Shown: positions 1-8,902 of the stretch, piece by piece | How positions within the stretch are numbered: the stretch's first letter is position 1 | Layout of the letters: every line of letters begins with the position of its first letter | Assembly (NCBI RefSeq): GCF_042657385.1 | Contig: NZ_JBHSLA010000005.1 | Span: 124,001-188,000 of the forward strand | Reading direction: 5' to 3' | Origin: Algorimicrobium hallyeonense | Lineage (GTDB): Bacteria; Bacteroidota; Bacteroidia; Flavobacteriales; Flavobacteriaceae | Length of the DNA stretch: 64,000 nucleotides | The notes under the pieces: model-generated | Told to the model about the DNA's origin: nothing | What the model saw: only the letters and a program-made list of their open reading frames with translations | Database searches by the model: none | Position numbers and translations under genes: made by a program

Positions 1-1646
1 GCACTCACCCACTGTCTGTTACGCATGTGGGCTTCTTCAACTTCATCACCTATATTTAAACGAATTAATTGTGTCATTAAACCGTTTCTAATATAGCCAT
101 CATAAGCTGCTTTTCCTACAGATTTCCAATCGTCCACTAAACCTAATTCTTGTAATTTTGGATTGTATAGATAGTAAAGACCTACTAAATCTGCACGACC
201 TTCTTCTAATGTAGACGCATAGGTTTTAAGTGTTTCTTTCGTTTCACCAACATCTGGATTTAATTGTCCTGAAGCATGACCAATTACTTCGTGTAAGGCA
301 GTGTGTAATTTATCTGCAACTTGTCCGTATTTTTCTTCGAGTTCAATTTCTTCGGCATCATTTGCAAACTCTTTTAAGCGACCTGTACTTCCTGCATTAT
401 TATACGCATGAATTATGTTTCCTAAAGAAACCGATTTACTTCCTACTGCTGCACGAATCCAGTTAGCATTTGGTAAATTAACGCCAATTGGAGTACTTGG
501 AGACGCATCACCAGCTTCTGCAGCTACATTAACTACCTTGTAAGAAACACCGACAACATTTTTCTTTTTATGATCTTCCATTAATGGCGAATTATCTTCA
601 AACCACTGCGCATTTTCTGATAAAACAGACATTTTTTCAGACATATCAAAATCCTTAATTTGTACAATGGTTTCGTAGCTTCCGGTGTAACCTAATGGAT
701 CATTATATACTTCAATAAAACTATTTATATAATCAATATTTCCTTCGGTAGCAGCCGTCCATGCTACATTGTAGTCATCCCAAGTTTGCAAGTCACCTGT
801 TTGGTAATATTTAATTAATAGGGCAATAGCATCGCCTTGTGCTTTGTTTTCAGCAACACCTTGTGCTTTTTCTAACCAAGGAATAATGTTATCAATAGCT
901 GAACCATATAAACCACCAGACTTATATACTTGTTCAACAATTTTCCCGTTTTCTTTTACCAATTTAGAGTTTAATCCAAAAGATAATGGCTTTTCAGGAT
1001 CTGGAGATTTTTTCGTTTTATAAAATGCTTCAACTTCTGCCATAGTCACATTTGGACCATAGAAGTTAACCGCTGATAATAATACATTATCTACATCTTT
1101 AGCTTGGTTCACTTTTTTAGAATCCTTGTCATTAAATAAAACTTCTAAAGCTTCGCCTTCTAAAGTTGTATTCGTTTGTTTTAATAAACCAACTAAATAG
1201 TCTTTTGAAAATTCAGGTTTCATTTTATCATTGGAATAATGATGGTGAATACCATTACTAAACCAAACACGCTTTAAATACGTTTCGAAAGCTTCCCAAT
1301 CTGCTGATGATTTATCACCTGTATATGTGGTGTACACATTTTCAAAAGCATTTCTAATGGTTAAATTGTGTCTATAATTCTGATCCCAAGTAATATCGCG
1401 ACCAGCTAAACCCGCTTGTCCTAAATAATAAACCAGTTTTTGTTCTTTTAGCGTTAAATTTTCCCAACCCGGAATTTGATAACGTAAGATTTTAATGTCT
1501 GCAAATTGTTCTACATTAAAATCAAATTCAGTTTCAACCTTTGTTTCAGTTTCAACTATTTCGGCTTTTGGTTCCGATTTATCATTATTACATGAATAGA
1601 AAAAAGGAGCCACTAACGCCAAACCTACAATCAATTTTAATTTCAT
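1..1646 (-). CDS. Dipeptidyl peptidase III-like lipoprotein (M49), 3' end cut off by window
   Basis: A zinc metallopeptidase of family M49, which removes dipeptides from the N-terminus of oligopeptides. Reading inward from ATG at 1646, the protein opens with a lipoprotein signal (MKLKLIVGLALVAPFFYSC), so it is probably anchored on the periplasmic side of an envelope membrane. The family signature HExxGH appears as HEVIGH at bases 276-293 (about residues 452-457), followed by EEGRAD, which supplies the third zinc ligand; these two motifs define M49. About 548 codons are present and the frame is still open at base 1, so the C-terminus lies outside the window. No frameshift is visible. The family assignment is firm; the substrate is inferred. 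Confidence 0.9.
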   Translation of the reverse strand, partial: MKLKLIVGLALVAPFFYSCNNDKSEPKAEIVETETKVETEFDFNVEQFADIKILRYQIPGWENLTLKEQKLVYYLGQAGLAGRDITWDQNYRHNLTIRNAFENVYTTYTGDKSSADWEAFETYLKRVWFSNGIHHHYSNDKMKPEFSKDYLVGLLKQTNTTLEGEALEVLFNDKDSKKVNQAKDVDNVLLSAVNFYGPNVTMAEVEAFYKTKKSPDPEKPLSFGLNSKLVKENGKIVEQVYKSGGLYGSAIDNIIPWLEKAQGVAENKAQGDAIALLIKYYQTGDLQTWDDYNVAWTAATEGNIDYINSFIEVYNDPLGYTGSYETIVQIKDFDMSEKMSVLSENAQWFEDNSPLMEDHKKKNVVGVSYKVVNVAAEAGDASPSTPIGVNLPNANWIRAAVGSKSVSLGNIIHAYNNAGSTGRLKEFANDAEEIELEEKYGQVADKLHTALHEVIGHASGQLNPDVGETKETLKTYASTLEEGRADLVGLYYLYNPKLQELGLVDDWKSVGKAAYDGYIRNGLMTQLIRLNIGDEVEEAHMRNRQWVS

Positions 1647-1708
1647 ATGTTTAAGTGTTTTTTTAGTATTCACAAATGTAACATTAATTATTAACGCATA
1701 AAATTGTT

Positions 1709-1716
1709 TATCTTTG
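1709..1716 (+). promoter_or_regulatory. Bacteroidota -7 promoter element (TATCTTTG)
   Basis: TATCTTTG matches the Bacteroidota -7 consensus TAnnTTTG exactly and lies 19 bases before the ATG at 1736. No clear TTG -33 element is found at the usual spacing, so the call rests on the -7 box and its position. Confidence 0.5.
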
Positions 1717-1735
1717 ATTTATAACCCAATCATTC

Positions 1736-2755
1736 ATGAAAACAATTCAATACATCCTGTTCTTTTTACTTATTTTAATTATTGGTATCTCTATATATGT
1801 TGCTGTGCAACCCAATGATTTTAAGGTAACACGAACGCGAACTATTGCGGCACCATCGCAAGTTATTTACAACCATGTCATTGATTATAAAAATTGGGAC
1901 GCCTTGTCTCCTTGGGTTGAAATTGATCCTGAAACAAAAACGGTTCTTTCCGATACCACTATGGGTATTGGCAGCACATATAGCTGGGAAAGCAGTGATG
2001 AAAAGGGACATATAAAAACGGTTGAAGCCATTTCGTTTCAAACCATCAACCAAGAGCTGTTTTTAAATGAATCGGCATCAGTACAAGTAAATTGGGAGTT
2101 CCAACAAATTTCAGCCAAAGAAACGGAAGTGTCTTGGACTCTATATTCTGATAATTTATCATTTTATGAAAAAGGATACGCCTTAATAAATGGTGGTCAT
2201 GAAAAAATGATGAGTCCTGAATTGGAGCGTGGTTTAAACAAATTAAACAACATAGTTATTGCTGCTATGGAGGTTTACAGTATTCAGGTGGATGGAATTG
2301 CGCAACATGGTGGTGGTTTCTATATTTACAAAACCACCTCTAGTAAAATTTCAGACATACAAACAACGATTAGCAAAGTGCTACCAAGTGTAAAAAGTTA
2401 TAGCATAAAAAACAACATTGCCATGGCAGGTGCTCCATTTGTATATTATCACAATTGGGATGAACCTAATAATGCCGTTATGTTCTCCGTTTGTATTCCA
2501 ACAACCACACAAGTTATAACAACACAAAGCGATATTTTAACAGGACAGCTGGAACCCTTTAAAGCGGTTAAAACAACATTAAAAGGAAATTATACAAACC
2601 TAAAGGAAGCTAGAGACGCGACAAGGAGTTATATTAGACAATATAATATGGAAACTTCCGAAACAGGCCCGATGTTAGAAGTTTATTTAACAGAACCAAG
2701 TCAAAAACCAAATCCAGCCAATTGGATTACCGAAATTTATATTGCTATTAATTAA
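1736..2755 (+). CDS. SRPBCC-fold plus GyrI-like effector-binding protein
   Basis: 339 residues. One N-terminal membrane segment (about residues 5-25) is followed by a region of about 140 residues with the pattern of the SRPBCC/polyketide-cyclase fold (RTIAAPSQVIYNHVIDYKNW, then GSTYSWES). The second half, from about residue 180, resembles the GyrI-like or AraC-type effector-binding domain. These are hydrophobic small-molecule binding folds. Anchoring by the N-terminal helix suggests action at the membrane. A TATCTTTG box lies 19 bases upstream, and the gene ends 7 bases before the crcB start. No ligand or reaction can be named. Confidence 0.75.
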   Translation: MKTIQYILFFLLILIIGISIYVAVQPNDFKVTRTRTIAAPSQVIYNHVIDYKNWDALSPWVEIDPETKTVLSDTTMGIGSTYSWESSDEKGHIKTVEAISFQTINQELFLNESASVQVNWEFQQISAKETEVSWTLYSDNLSFYEKGYALINGGHEKMMSPELERGLNKLNNIVIAAMEVYSIQVDGIAQHGGGFYIYKTTSSKISDIQTTISKVLPSVKSYSIKNNIAMAGAPFVYYHNWDEPNNAVMFSVCIPTTTQVITTQSDILTGQLEPFKAVKTTLKGNYTNLKEARDATRSYIRQYNMETSETGPMLEVYLTEPSQKPNPANWITEIYIAIN

Positions 2756-2762
2756 AATACAA

Positions 2763-3128
2763 ATGAAACAAATCCTATTGGTATTTATTGGAGGTGGTTT
2801 TGGAAGTGTATTGCGCTTTTTAGTCGGTAAATTTTTAAACAATACTGAAACAGGTATCCCTTACGGTACGTTTTTAGCAAATATTTTAGGTAGCTTACTT
2901 ATTGGTATCATATTGGGTATGGCGGCTAAAAATAATTCCTTGTCCGAAAATCATTTGGCGTTACTAGCTACTGGTTTTTGTGGCGGCTTTACCACCTTCT
3001 CTGCTTTTGCTTATGAAAATCATGTGTTTTTAAAATCCGGAGACTTTATGAGTTTCGCTATGTATACCATTGCTAGTTTTGCCCTTGGTTTTCTGGCCGT
3101 TTTCCTAGGAATTTTTCTCGTTAAATAA
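2763..3128 (+). CDS. crcB: Fluoride ion channel CrcB/Fluc
   Basis: 121 residues, four hydrophobic segments, the usual size of a Fluc subunit that forms a dual-topology dimer to expel fluoride from the cytoplasm. Signature motifs are visible: GGGFGSVLRF near the N-terminus with the conserved Arg, GTFLANILGS with the conserved Asn, and GFCGGFTTFSAFAYE with the phenylalanine-lined pore region. The ATG at 2763 is preferred over an in-frame TTG at 2742 that would overlap the preceding gene. It starts 7 bases after the SRPBCC gene and is probably co-transcribed with it. No space exists for a fluoride riboswitch directly upstream. Confidence 0.92.
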   Translation: MKQILLVFIGGGFGSVLRFLVGKFLNNTETGIPYGTFLANILGSLLIGIILGMAAKNNSLSENHLALLATGFCGGFTTFSAFAYENHVFLKSGDFMSFAMYTIASFALGFLAVFLGIFLVK

Positions 3129-3318
3129 AAAAAAGCGTATTTAGAACGGAAATTTAAAAATCAAATTCTCAACCTATTTCCTTGTAACACTTCATGAATA
3201 GAGGAAAATCCTTCACTTTTAAAATTTTGAAGTAATTTAAAATATACGACATTCTACGTATGTTCTGGCATGCATATAATTAGGATTTTTGACAATATTA
3301 ATCTTAAATCTAATTATC

Positions 3319-4347
3319 ATGAAAAAATTTATTTTAGGTATCGCTTTACTTGTAGTAAGCTTTACAAATGCACAAAACATTTTAATTGTTGACAACAACA
3401 CCAATGTGGACACAACACCTTCACACATGTATAACTCATTTACCTCTGCAATAGCTGCAGCTGCAAATGGCGACATTATTTATGTACAACCATCTATAAC
3501 TTCTTATGGTAATGTTACCATAAATAAGGAAGTAACTATTTATGGTTTAGGCCATACACCAGAGTTAAATGCTGGTAGAAGCGCAACGTTTAATATTGTA
3601 ACTATTGCAGCTAACAATGTAAAAATAAGCGGTGTTGCATCAACTAATTCTATAAGCACAAATGCAACAAGATCCAACATTACTGTTGAAAAATCATTAA
3701 TTGCTAATACCATTGGTATGTCTGGTGTTACTAATGGAGTAATTCAAGGAAATGTAATTAAAGGAGGAATAACACTTAACGCAACAACAAGCACAAATAT
3801 TACTGTTACACACAATTTTTTAGATGGTATTGGAATTTACAGCTTAAATGGCTTTAACAGCTCTACTATTTTTAATAATAATATTGTAACCTCTGCAATA
3901 ACTGCCAATAGTTCTTTTTTAAGCACACCAATAGACCTAGTTGCACAAAATAATATTTTTATTTTTACGAGTACATTTAATGGCACAAACTGGCAATATA
4001 ATGGTACACCAACAACATATAATAATTGCATAAGCTACAGTTATAATGGCACAACGCTTGCTCCTTTAACAGGCACAGGAAATTTTGATAATACAAACCC
4101 ACAATTTGTAAGTATTCCCGGTACAAATCCTGCATTTTTAGTGAATAACAACTATAATATTGGATCTGGTTCTTTAGGTACAGACGGAAATGATGTTGGT
4201 TTATTTAATGGTGGATATGATTTTGATATGAGAGGATACCCAACACCATTACCATATTTAGAGGAAATGACTATAATCAATAATGTTGTTCAGGCAGGCG
4301 AAAACTTGAATATTAACTTAAAGGCTAACGCAAATAAAACAAATTAA
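3319..4347 (+). CDS. Secreted beta-helix-like protein
   Basis: 342 residues from ATG 3319; an in-frame TTG at 3289 would add ten residues ahead of a standard signal peptide. The signal peptide is MKKFILGIALLVVSFTNAQ with cleavage after Ala-Gln. The body is rich in Asn, Thr, Ile and Val, with short repeating strands of the type TNITVTHNFLDGI and NSTIFNNNIVTS, as in right-handed parallel beta-helix proteins. No T9SS C-terminal sorting domain is present, unlike its downstream neighbour, which starts one base after this stop. It is therefore likely exported to the periplasm or beyond as part of a two-gene unit. The function is unknown. Confidence 0.7.
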   Translation: MKKFILGIALLVVSFTNAQNILIVDNNTNVDTTPSHMYNSFTSAIAAAANGDIIYVQPSITSYGNVTINKEVTIYGLGHTPELNAGRSATFNIVTIAANNVKISGVASTNSISTNATRSNITVEKSLIANTIGMSGVTNGVIQGNVIKGGITLNATTSTNITVTHNFLDGIGIYSLNGFNSSTIFNNNIVTSAITANSSFLSTPIDLVAQNNIFIFTSTFNGTNWQYNGTPTTYNNCISYSYNGTTLAPLTGTGNFDNTNPQFVSIPGTNPAFLVNNNYNIGSGSLGTDGNDVGLFNGGYDFDMRGYPTPLPYLEEMTIINNVVQAGENLNINLKANANKTN

Positions 4348-4348
4348 T

Positions 4349-5803
4349 ATGAAAAAGCTACTTGTAATTATAATTAGCTTCCTCTATATTTCTGTTAATT
4401 ACGCACAATCCAATATTTCTAGTTTAGAGTATTATTTTGATCAAGATCCTGGCGTTGGAATGGCTACAACCATAGACATAAATCCAGATGCTGAGATAAT
4501 TAATCAAAGTTTTAATATTTCTACTACCGGTTTATCTGATGGTGTTCACAGATTATTTATACGAGCAGTTAATGCAGATGAAACAATAAGTTTGTATGCA
4601 AACAAAAGTTTTAGAGTTGCACCTCCAGCTGAAACGAATTCATTTGATATGGTTGAAGCCGAATATTTCTTCGATCAAGATCCCGGATTGGGTTTAGCAA
4701 CAGCTATAGATGTAACAGATGCGGGAGCTATTGACAACGTTTTAACCGTTTCAACCAGTGGCTTATCAGTAGGAACGCATCGCTTATTTATCCGTATTAA
4801 AAACAGTAATAACCAATGGAGTCTATATGAACATAGAGCCGTTAATATGGCGCCTCCTGTTGAAACAAATACATTTGATATGGTGGAAGCTGAATATTTT
4901 TTCGATCAAGATCCAGGACTGGGTTTAGCAACAAACATAGATGTAACGGATGCGGCAACAATTAACGACGTTTTAACCGTTTCAACCAGTGGCTTATCAG
5001 TAGGAACGCATCGCTTATTTATCCGTGTTAAAAACAGTAATAACCAATGGAGTTTATATGAACATAGAACCGTTAATATGGCACCTCCTGTTGAAACAAA
5101 TACATTTGATATGGTGGAAGCCGAATATTTCTTCAACCAAGATCCAGGACTGGGTTTAGCAACAAACATAGATGTAACGGATGCGGCAACAATTAACGAC
5201 GTTTTAACCGTTTCAACAAACGGACTACCAGTTGGAACGCATCGTTTATTTGTTCGTGTTAAAAACGGTAATAATACATGGAGTTTATATGAACACAGAG
5301 CCATTAATATAGCACCACAAACCGAAGTTAATACGGCTTCTATTACAGCTGCCGAATTCTATATAGATGCGGATCCAGGTTTTGGGTTAGCAACAGCTAT
5401 AACCGTTTCGGGTGATGATTTAAATGAAAATTTAGTGATTCCTACAACCAGAGGATTGGCTCAAGGTGATCATTTCCTGCATATTCGCGTTCAAAATGCC
5501 AATGGTACCTGGTCTATTTATGATCAGAAATTATTTGAAATAAATGGGACCTTAGGTATAGATTCTGAAACCCTTTCAAAAATAAAAATATACCCAAACC
5601 CAGCAACAGATTATGTACATATTAAAACACCAAATAGCGTTCAAATAAAATCACTCATAGTTATTGATATGAATGGAAAAGTTGTGAAGCGCATACAGAA
5701 TCATCTTGAAAAAATAGAGATTTCTAACTTGCAACAAGGTGTGTATTTATTACAAATAACCACTGAAACCGGACGTATTTCCAAACGTATTATTAAAAAT
5801 TAA
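4349..5803 (+). CDS. T9SS type A cargo with five 77-residue repeats
   Basis: 484 residues. A signal peptide (MKKLLVIIISFLYISVNYAQ) is followed by five copies of a module of about 77 residues built around EYFFDQDPGLGLAT, GLSVGTHRLFIRVKN and WSLYEHR, and then a type A sorting domain beginning IKIYPNPATDYVHI and ending ISKRIIKN. Type A domains send the protein through the T9SS to the cell surface or medium. The three middle repeats are nearly identical at DNA level, while the first and last are diverged. The gene follows the beta-helix gene with a one-base gap and ends at a hairpin terminator. A surface adhesion or carbohydrate-binding role is a guess; no catalytic motif is seen. Confidence 0.82.
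   Translation: MKKLLVIIISFLYISVNYAQSNISSLEYYFDQDPGVGMATTIDINPDAEIINQSFNISTTGLSDGVHRLFIRAVNADETISLYANKSFRVAPPAETNSFDMVEAEYFFDQDPGLGLATAIDVTDAGAIDNVLTVSTSGLSVGTHRLFIRIKNSNNQWSLYEHRAVNMAPPVETNTFDMVEAEYFFDQDPGLGLATNIDVTDAATINDVLTVSTSGLSVGTHRLFIRVKNSNNQWSLYEHRTVNMAPPVETNTFDMVEAEYFFNQDPGLGLATNIDVTDAATINDVLTVSTNGLPVGTHRLFVRVKNGNNTWSLYEHRAINIAPQTEVNTASITAAEFYIDADPGFGLATAITVSGDDLNENLVIPTTRGLAQGDHFLHIRVQNANGTWSIYDQKLFEINGTLGIDSETLSKIKIYPNPATDYVHIKTPNSVQIKSLIVIDMNGKVVKRIQNHLEKIEISNLQQGVYLLQITTETGRISKRIIKN
4646..5338 (+). repeat. Three near-identical 231-bp direct repeats inside a coding region
   Basis: Units begin at 4646, 4877 and 5108, exactly 231 bases apart (77 codons). They differ by scattered single-base changes, which points to recent unequal recombination or gene conversion. 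A diverged unit precedes them and another follows from 5339. Confidence 0.9.
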
Positions 5804-5823
5804 GTTTAGATTAGTGGCAATTA

Positions 5824-5858
5824 AGGCGTCTGACAAATTTGTTGGACGCTTTAATTTT
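5824..5858 (+). terminator. Rho-independent terminator after the T9SS repeat gene
   Basis: GCGTC at 5826-5830 pairs with GACGC at 5845-5849, with inner pairing of ACAAA and TTTGT, followed by a T-rich run. It lies about 20 bases after the stop at 5803. Confidence 0.75.
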
Positions 5859-6453
5859 TATTAAATGCTTGCACACCTGCTTTTACCTCAATGTCTAAAT
5901 AATTATTTCGTGGCACAATGGGACAGGAATACTTTTCGTCATAGGCACAATAAGGGTTATAAGCTTTATTGAAATCGATAATCATTGTATCGTTTTCAGG
6001 AATTCTTAAATCAATATAACGGCCACCACCATAAGTAGTTTCACCATTAGTATGGTCTATAAACGGCAAAAATAAATAATCTTCAAAACCTTCTTGAGTC
6101 ATTAAATCTTGACCTTGGTAAACAGATAATTCAAACGTTTTTCCCTGAAGTTCAAAGGTTATAATTCCATAAACGCGCTCATTAGAAACACGATCGGTTG
6201 TGGTTTGCATTAAAAACCAATCGGAATCTGGCGTTCGTTTTAATGTAGCCTTGACAATTGCGGAAGAATCTACAGGAAAAAAATCCAAGGTCTTAAAATT
6301 CTTTCTATCCTTGGCTTTAAGTGGCGATTTGCTGGCATCCTTAAAATCGGCATTTTGTTGGCGCTGCCATTCTGTTTCCCCTAATAATGGTTCTTTATTT
6401 TGAGCACAACTAATTACTATAAAAAGCACTAAAAAACTAAAAACTATTTTCAT
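5851..6453 (-). CDS. DUF1684 lipoprotein
   Basis: 200 residues. The N-terminus MKIVFSFLVLFIVISC followed by Ala is a lipoprotein signal. The C-terminal part has the DUF1684 pattern: a Gly/Tyr motif (YGGGRYIDL), then IDFNKAYNPYCAYDEKYSCP and VPRNNYLDIEVKAG, with the conserved Asn-Pro and Cys residues. The function of DUF1684 is not established. The gene is convergent with the preceding one and shares its terminator region. An envelope location is inferred from the lipobox. Confidence 0.85.
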   Translation of the reverse strand: MKIVFSFLVLFIVISCAQNKEPLLGETEWQRQQNADFKDASKSPLKAKDRKNFKTLDFFPVDSSAIVKATLKRTPDSDWFLMQTTTDRVSNERVYGIITFELQGKTFELSVYQGQDLMTQEGFEDYLFLPFIDHTNGETTYGGGRYIDLRIPENDTMIIDFNKAYNPYCAYDEKYSCPIVPRNNYLDIEVKAGVQAFNKN

Positions 6454-6501
6454 GAGAATTATTTTTTTGACTTCAAAAGTACAACTTATTCATATTTTGT
6501 T

Positions 6502-6509
6502 TAGCTTTG
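6502..6509 (+). promoter_or_regulatory. Putative -7 promoter element (TAGCTTTG) for the MFS leader
   Basis: TAGCTTTG fits TAnnTTTG. Transcription from it would start near 6515 and give a leader of about 175 bases before the MFS start codon. No good TTG -33 box is found. Confidence 0.4.
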
Positions 6510-6514
6510 GTAAG

Positions 6515-6663
6515 CAAATTAACATACCATCATGCTAAAAAGAGTCACCACGTATAGAAAATCTCATATCTCATCATTGATGAGTTGGACGCTATATGTA
6601 TGTGAATAATTTTAAATGAACATAACCATTATATGAAAGTCCGACCATTGCGTCGGATTTTTT
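6515..6663 (+). promoter_or_regulatory. Leader with intrinsic terminator and possible antiterminator before the MFS gene
   Basis: A terminator hairpin, TCCGAC (6640-6645) with GTCGGA (6652-6657) and a run of six T, sits 26 bases before the ATG at 6690 with no gene in front of it on this strand. GTTGGAC at 6584-6590 is complementary to the 5' arm GTCCGAC (6639-6645), with one G-U pair, so it could hold the terminator open. An upstream hairpin, CTCATC (6570-6575) with GATGAG (6579-6584), shares base 6584 with that antiterminator. This is the usual layout of an attenuator or riboswitch; alternatively it is a stand-alone small RNA. Confidence 0.45.
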
Positions 6664-6689
6664 AGTTTATATAACCACCAATAACTAAC

Positions 6690-7901
6690 ATGAAAAAACT
6701 TTACAACAGCTATATAGATACCTTTCGAGGTTTGTCTTCAGAAATATGGTGGCTGGCATTAATTACATTAATTAATCGTGCTGGCACCATGGTTATTCCA
6801 TTTTTGTCGTTATACCTGACTACAGATTTAAACTTATCCTTTGCACAAGTGGGATGGGTTATGTCTGCTTTTGGATTAGGATCCGTTTGTGGTTCATGGC
6901 TTGGTGGCAAACTAACTGATAAAATTGGTTATTATAAAGTAATGGTAAGAAGTTTACTAGCCACAGGAATCCTGTTTATAGGCTTGCAATTTTTACACAC
7001 CTTTGCTGGTGTTTGCTTGGGCATATTTTTGGTTATGTTGGTGGCAGATATGTTCCGTCCTGCAATGTTTGTAGCATTAAGCGCGTACAGTAAACCTGAA
7101 AATAAAACACGTTCTGTAACGCTTATTCGTTTAGCTATAAATCTGGGCTTTTCTGCAGGTCCGGCTGTTGGCGGTATCATTATAACTACTATGAGTTATG
7201 CGGGACTTTTTTGGGTGGATGGTATTACCTGTATTTTAGCCACTATTTTATTAGTAAATGTTCTGCATCCTAAAAAAGCCAAAACGCAAGATAGTATCAT
7301 TAATGAAAACCCACAATCCGCTTATAAAGATAAAGCCTTTTGGATTTTTCTAGCTGCCATGACCATGTTTGGTATTGTATTTTTACAATATTTCTCAACC
7401 ATGCCGCTTTACTATAAAGATGTGCATTATTTAACCGAATTAGAAATTGGTATTCTCCTAGGTTTAAATGGTGCCTTCATTTTTATTTTAGAAATGCCAC
7501 TCATTAAGTGGCTAGAAAATACAGGGTATAGCAAAACAACATTAATGGTTTTTGGAGCTATTTTGGTTGGAATTAGTTTTGTAGTACTCAATGTTACGCC
7601 TTGGATTGGCATTTTACTAATTGGTATGTTATTTATGACGGTTGGCGAAATGATAACATTTCCATTCTCAAATGCATTCGCTATGGAGCGTGCTAAAAAG
7701 GGAAACCAAGGTGAATATATGGCACTTTACAGCATTGCTTTTTCCATAGCGCATATTTTTGGGCATAACGCAGGAATGCAGCTCGCCGATTCCGTAGGCT
7801 TTGAAAACACTTGGTACATCATGACACTGTTATCCATTTTATGTATTGCTTTATTATGGTTATTAATGCGCTATTTAAAGAAACATGAAGCGGTTTCGTA
7901 A
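6690..7901 (+). CDS. MFS transporter, drug:H+ antiporter-like
   Basis: 403 residues with about 12 hydrophobic segments, typical of a major facilitator in the cytoplasmic membrane. The loop between segments 2 and 3 carries motif A (GGKLTDKIGYYKVMV), and GPAVGGI in segment 5 resembles motif C of antiporters. It is therefore probably an exporter of a small organic compound by proton exchange. The substrate cannot be read from sequence. The gene is single, with a leader containing a terminator hairpin in front of it, and it is convergent with the Lrp-type regulator gene 40 bases downstream. Confidence 0.85.
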   Translation: MKKLYNSYIDTFRGLSSEIWWLALITLINRAGTMVIPFLSLYLTTDLNLSFAQVGWVMSAFGLGSVCGSWLGGKLTDKIGYYKVMVRSLLATGILFIGLQFLHTFAGVCLGIFLVMLVADMFRPAMFVALSAYSKPENKTRSVTLIRLAINLGFSAGPAVGGIIITTMSYAGLFWVDGITCILATILLVNVLHPKKAKTQDSIINENPQSAYKDKAFWIFLAAMTMFGIVFLQYFSTMPLYYKDVHYLTELEIGILLGLNGAFIFILEMPLIKWLENTGYSKTTLMVFGAILVGISFVVLNVTPWIGILLIGMLFMTVGEMITFPFSNAFAMERAKKGNQGEYMALYSIAFSIAHIFGHNAGMQLADSVGFENTWYIMTLLSILCIALLWLLMRYLKKHEAVS

Positions 7902-7940
7902 TGGGTAAATTCTTATTACAGGTGTTAAAAATTTAATTAA

Positions 7941-8384
7941 CTATTTCAAAGGTTTCACTGCATTATGTTTAACCACATGCGATAAAACAATCTGTGTTTT
8001 TGTTTCACCGTAAACAATTAATTGGTCTATAAAAGCCTCCAAATGTTTCTGGTTTTTTAGAACCACTTCCATGACAATGTTCTCATTACCTGTAATACGG
8101 TAGCAATTAATAACCTCATCATAGGTTTTTACTTTCTCTAAAAACGGCTTTAACATACCCATAAAAGCACGAATAGTAATTAATGCTTTTAACTGATAAC
8201 CAGCTTCAAAAGGGGAAACGGTTGTATGATAATGTTGAATAATCCCAGCATCTTCCATTTTTTTTATACGTTCAGAAACGGCTGGCGAACTAATACCAAT
8301 TTGCCTACCAATTTCGGCATTGGAAGTCCTTGCATTTTGTTGTAAACACTTTAATATTTTCCAATTTAAGCTATCAATACTCAT
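7941..8384 (-). CDS. Lrp/AsnC family transcriptional regulator
   Basis: 147 residues from ATG 8384; an in-frame TTG at 8402 is less likely. The N-terminal winged helix-turn-helix has the family pattern LNWKILKCLQQNARTSNAEI with the recognition region GISSPAVSERIKKMEDAGII. The C-terminal RAM domain, which binds amino acids and makes octamers, runs from about residue 65 (ALITIRAFMG, CYRITGNENIVMEVV). Targets are unknown; the divergent small gene at 8502 and the convergent MFS gene are the local candidates. Confidence 0.92.
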   Translation of the reverse strand: MSIDSLNWKILKCLQQNARTSNAEIGRQIGISSPAVSERIKKMEDAGIIQHYHTTVSPFEAGYQLKALITIRAFMGMLKPFLEKVKTYDEVINCYRITGNENIVMEVVLKNQKHLEAFIDQLIVYGETKTQIVLSHVVKHNAVKPLK

Positions 8385-8501
8385 ATTAAGGTTATTTAAC
8401 AATAATAAGTCGATTATTAAATCAAATATACGCTTTTACTTTAATATCGAAAGTAAGATGTGAAAACTTGTCGCTATTTTTGATAAAATTGCTAATATAA
8501 T

Positions 8502-8897
8502 ATGATTACCCACATCTCTTCAAGCTTATTCCATTCGCCTCTATATCAAAAGGCTATGGATATTATTACGCTTTCGCGAAGCATTTCAACCTACTTAAAC
8601 CAAGACTTATCTGCTTTACATGAAGATGGTTCGGAAAATGCATTTATATATTTTTCAGGAGATATTGTTCAGCAATCCGTTTCATTAGCACCAGAAATAG
8701 CAAAAGCCGAAGAGGCGCGGTACTCTGAAAATAAATACAAGCACATTGCTTCAGTAAAACGCTTAACGTATTTGCTAAATAAAAACATTAAACGTTTAGA
8801 AAACTGTAATAGTGATGGCAAGGATTACCTTCCTTTATTACGTTCAGAACTGAAAAAATTCAAGCAGTTGCAACATACCTGGACCTTAACCTTATAA
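8502..8897 (+). CDS. Hypothetical protein, 131 residues
   Basis: Not recognised as a named family. No signal peptide or membrane segment. The protein is predicted to be mostly helical: an amphipathic N-terminal part (MDIITLSRSISTYLNQDLSA) and a Lys-rich C-terminal part (RLTYLLNKNIKRLENC). It is divergent from the Lrp gene and convergent with the DEAD-box remnant, whose stop lies 5 bases away. Codon use looks like the neighbouring genes, so I take it as real. Confidence 0.65.
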   Translation: MITHISSSLFHSPLYQKAMDIITLSRSISTYLNQDLSALHEDGSENAFIYFSGDIVQQSVSLAPEIAKAEEARYSENKYKHIASVKRLTYLLNKNIKRLENCNSDGKDYLPLLRSELKKFKQLQHTWTLTL

Positions 8898-8902
8898 GAT
8901 AT

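Noticed and set aside
230..466. 78-codon open frame on the plus strand inside the DPP III gene
   Set aside because: It lies opposite the HEVIGH metallopeptidase motif region and has no recognisable protein features.
2740..2765. Fluoride riboswitch before crcB
   Set aside because: Only 7 bases separate crcB from the preceding gene and no riboswitch-like fold is present there.
4906..5304. Long open frame of 132 codons on the minus strand within the T9SS repeat gene
   Set aside because: It is the antisense of the repeated module and reappears with each 231-bp unit; no promoter or plausible protein.
3319..5803. A single T9SS gene split by a frameshift into the two ORFs
   Set aside because: The second ORF has its own complete signal peptide directly at its ATG, so two genes are the better reading.
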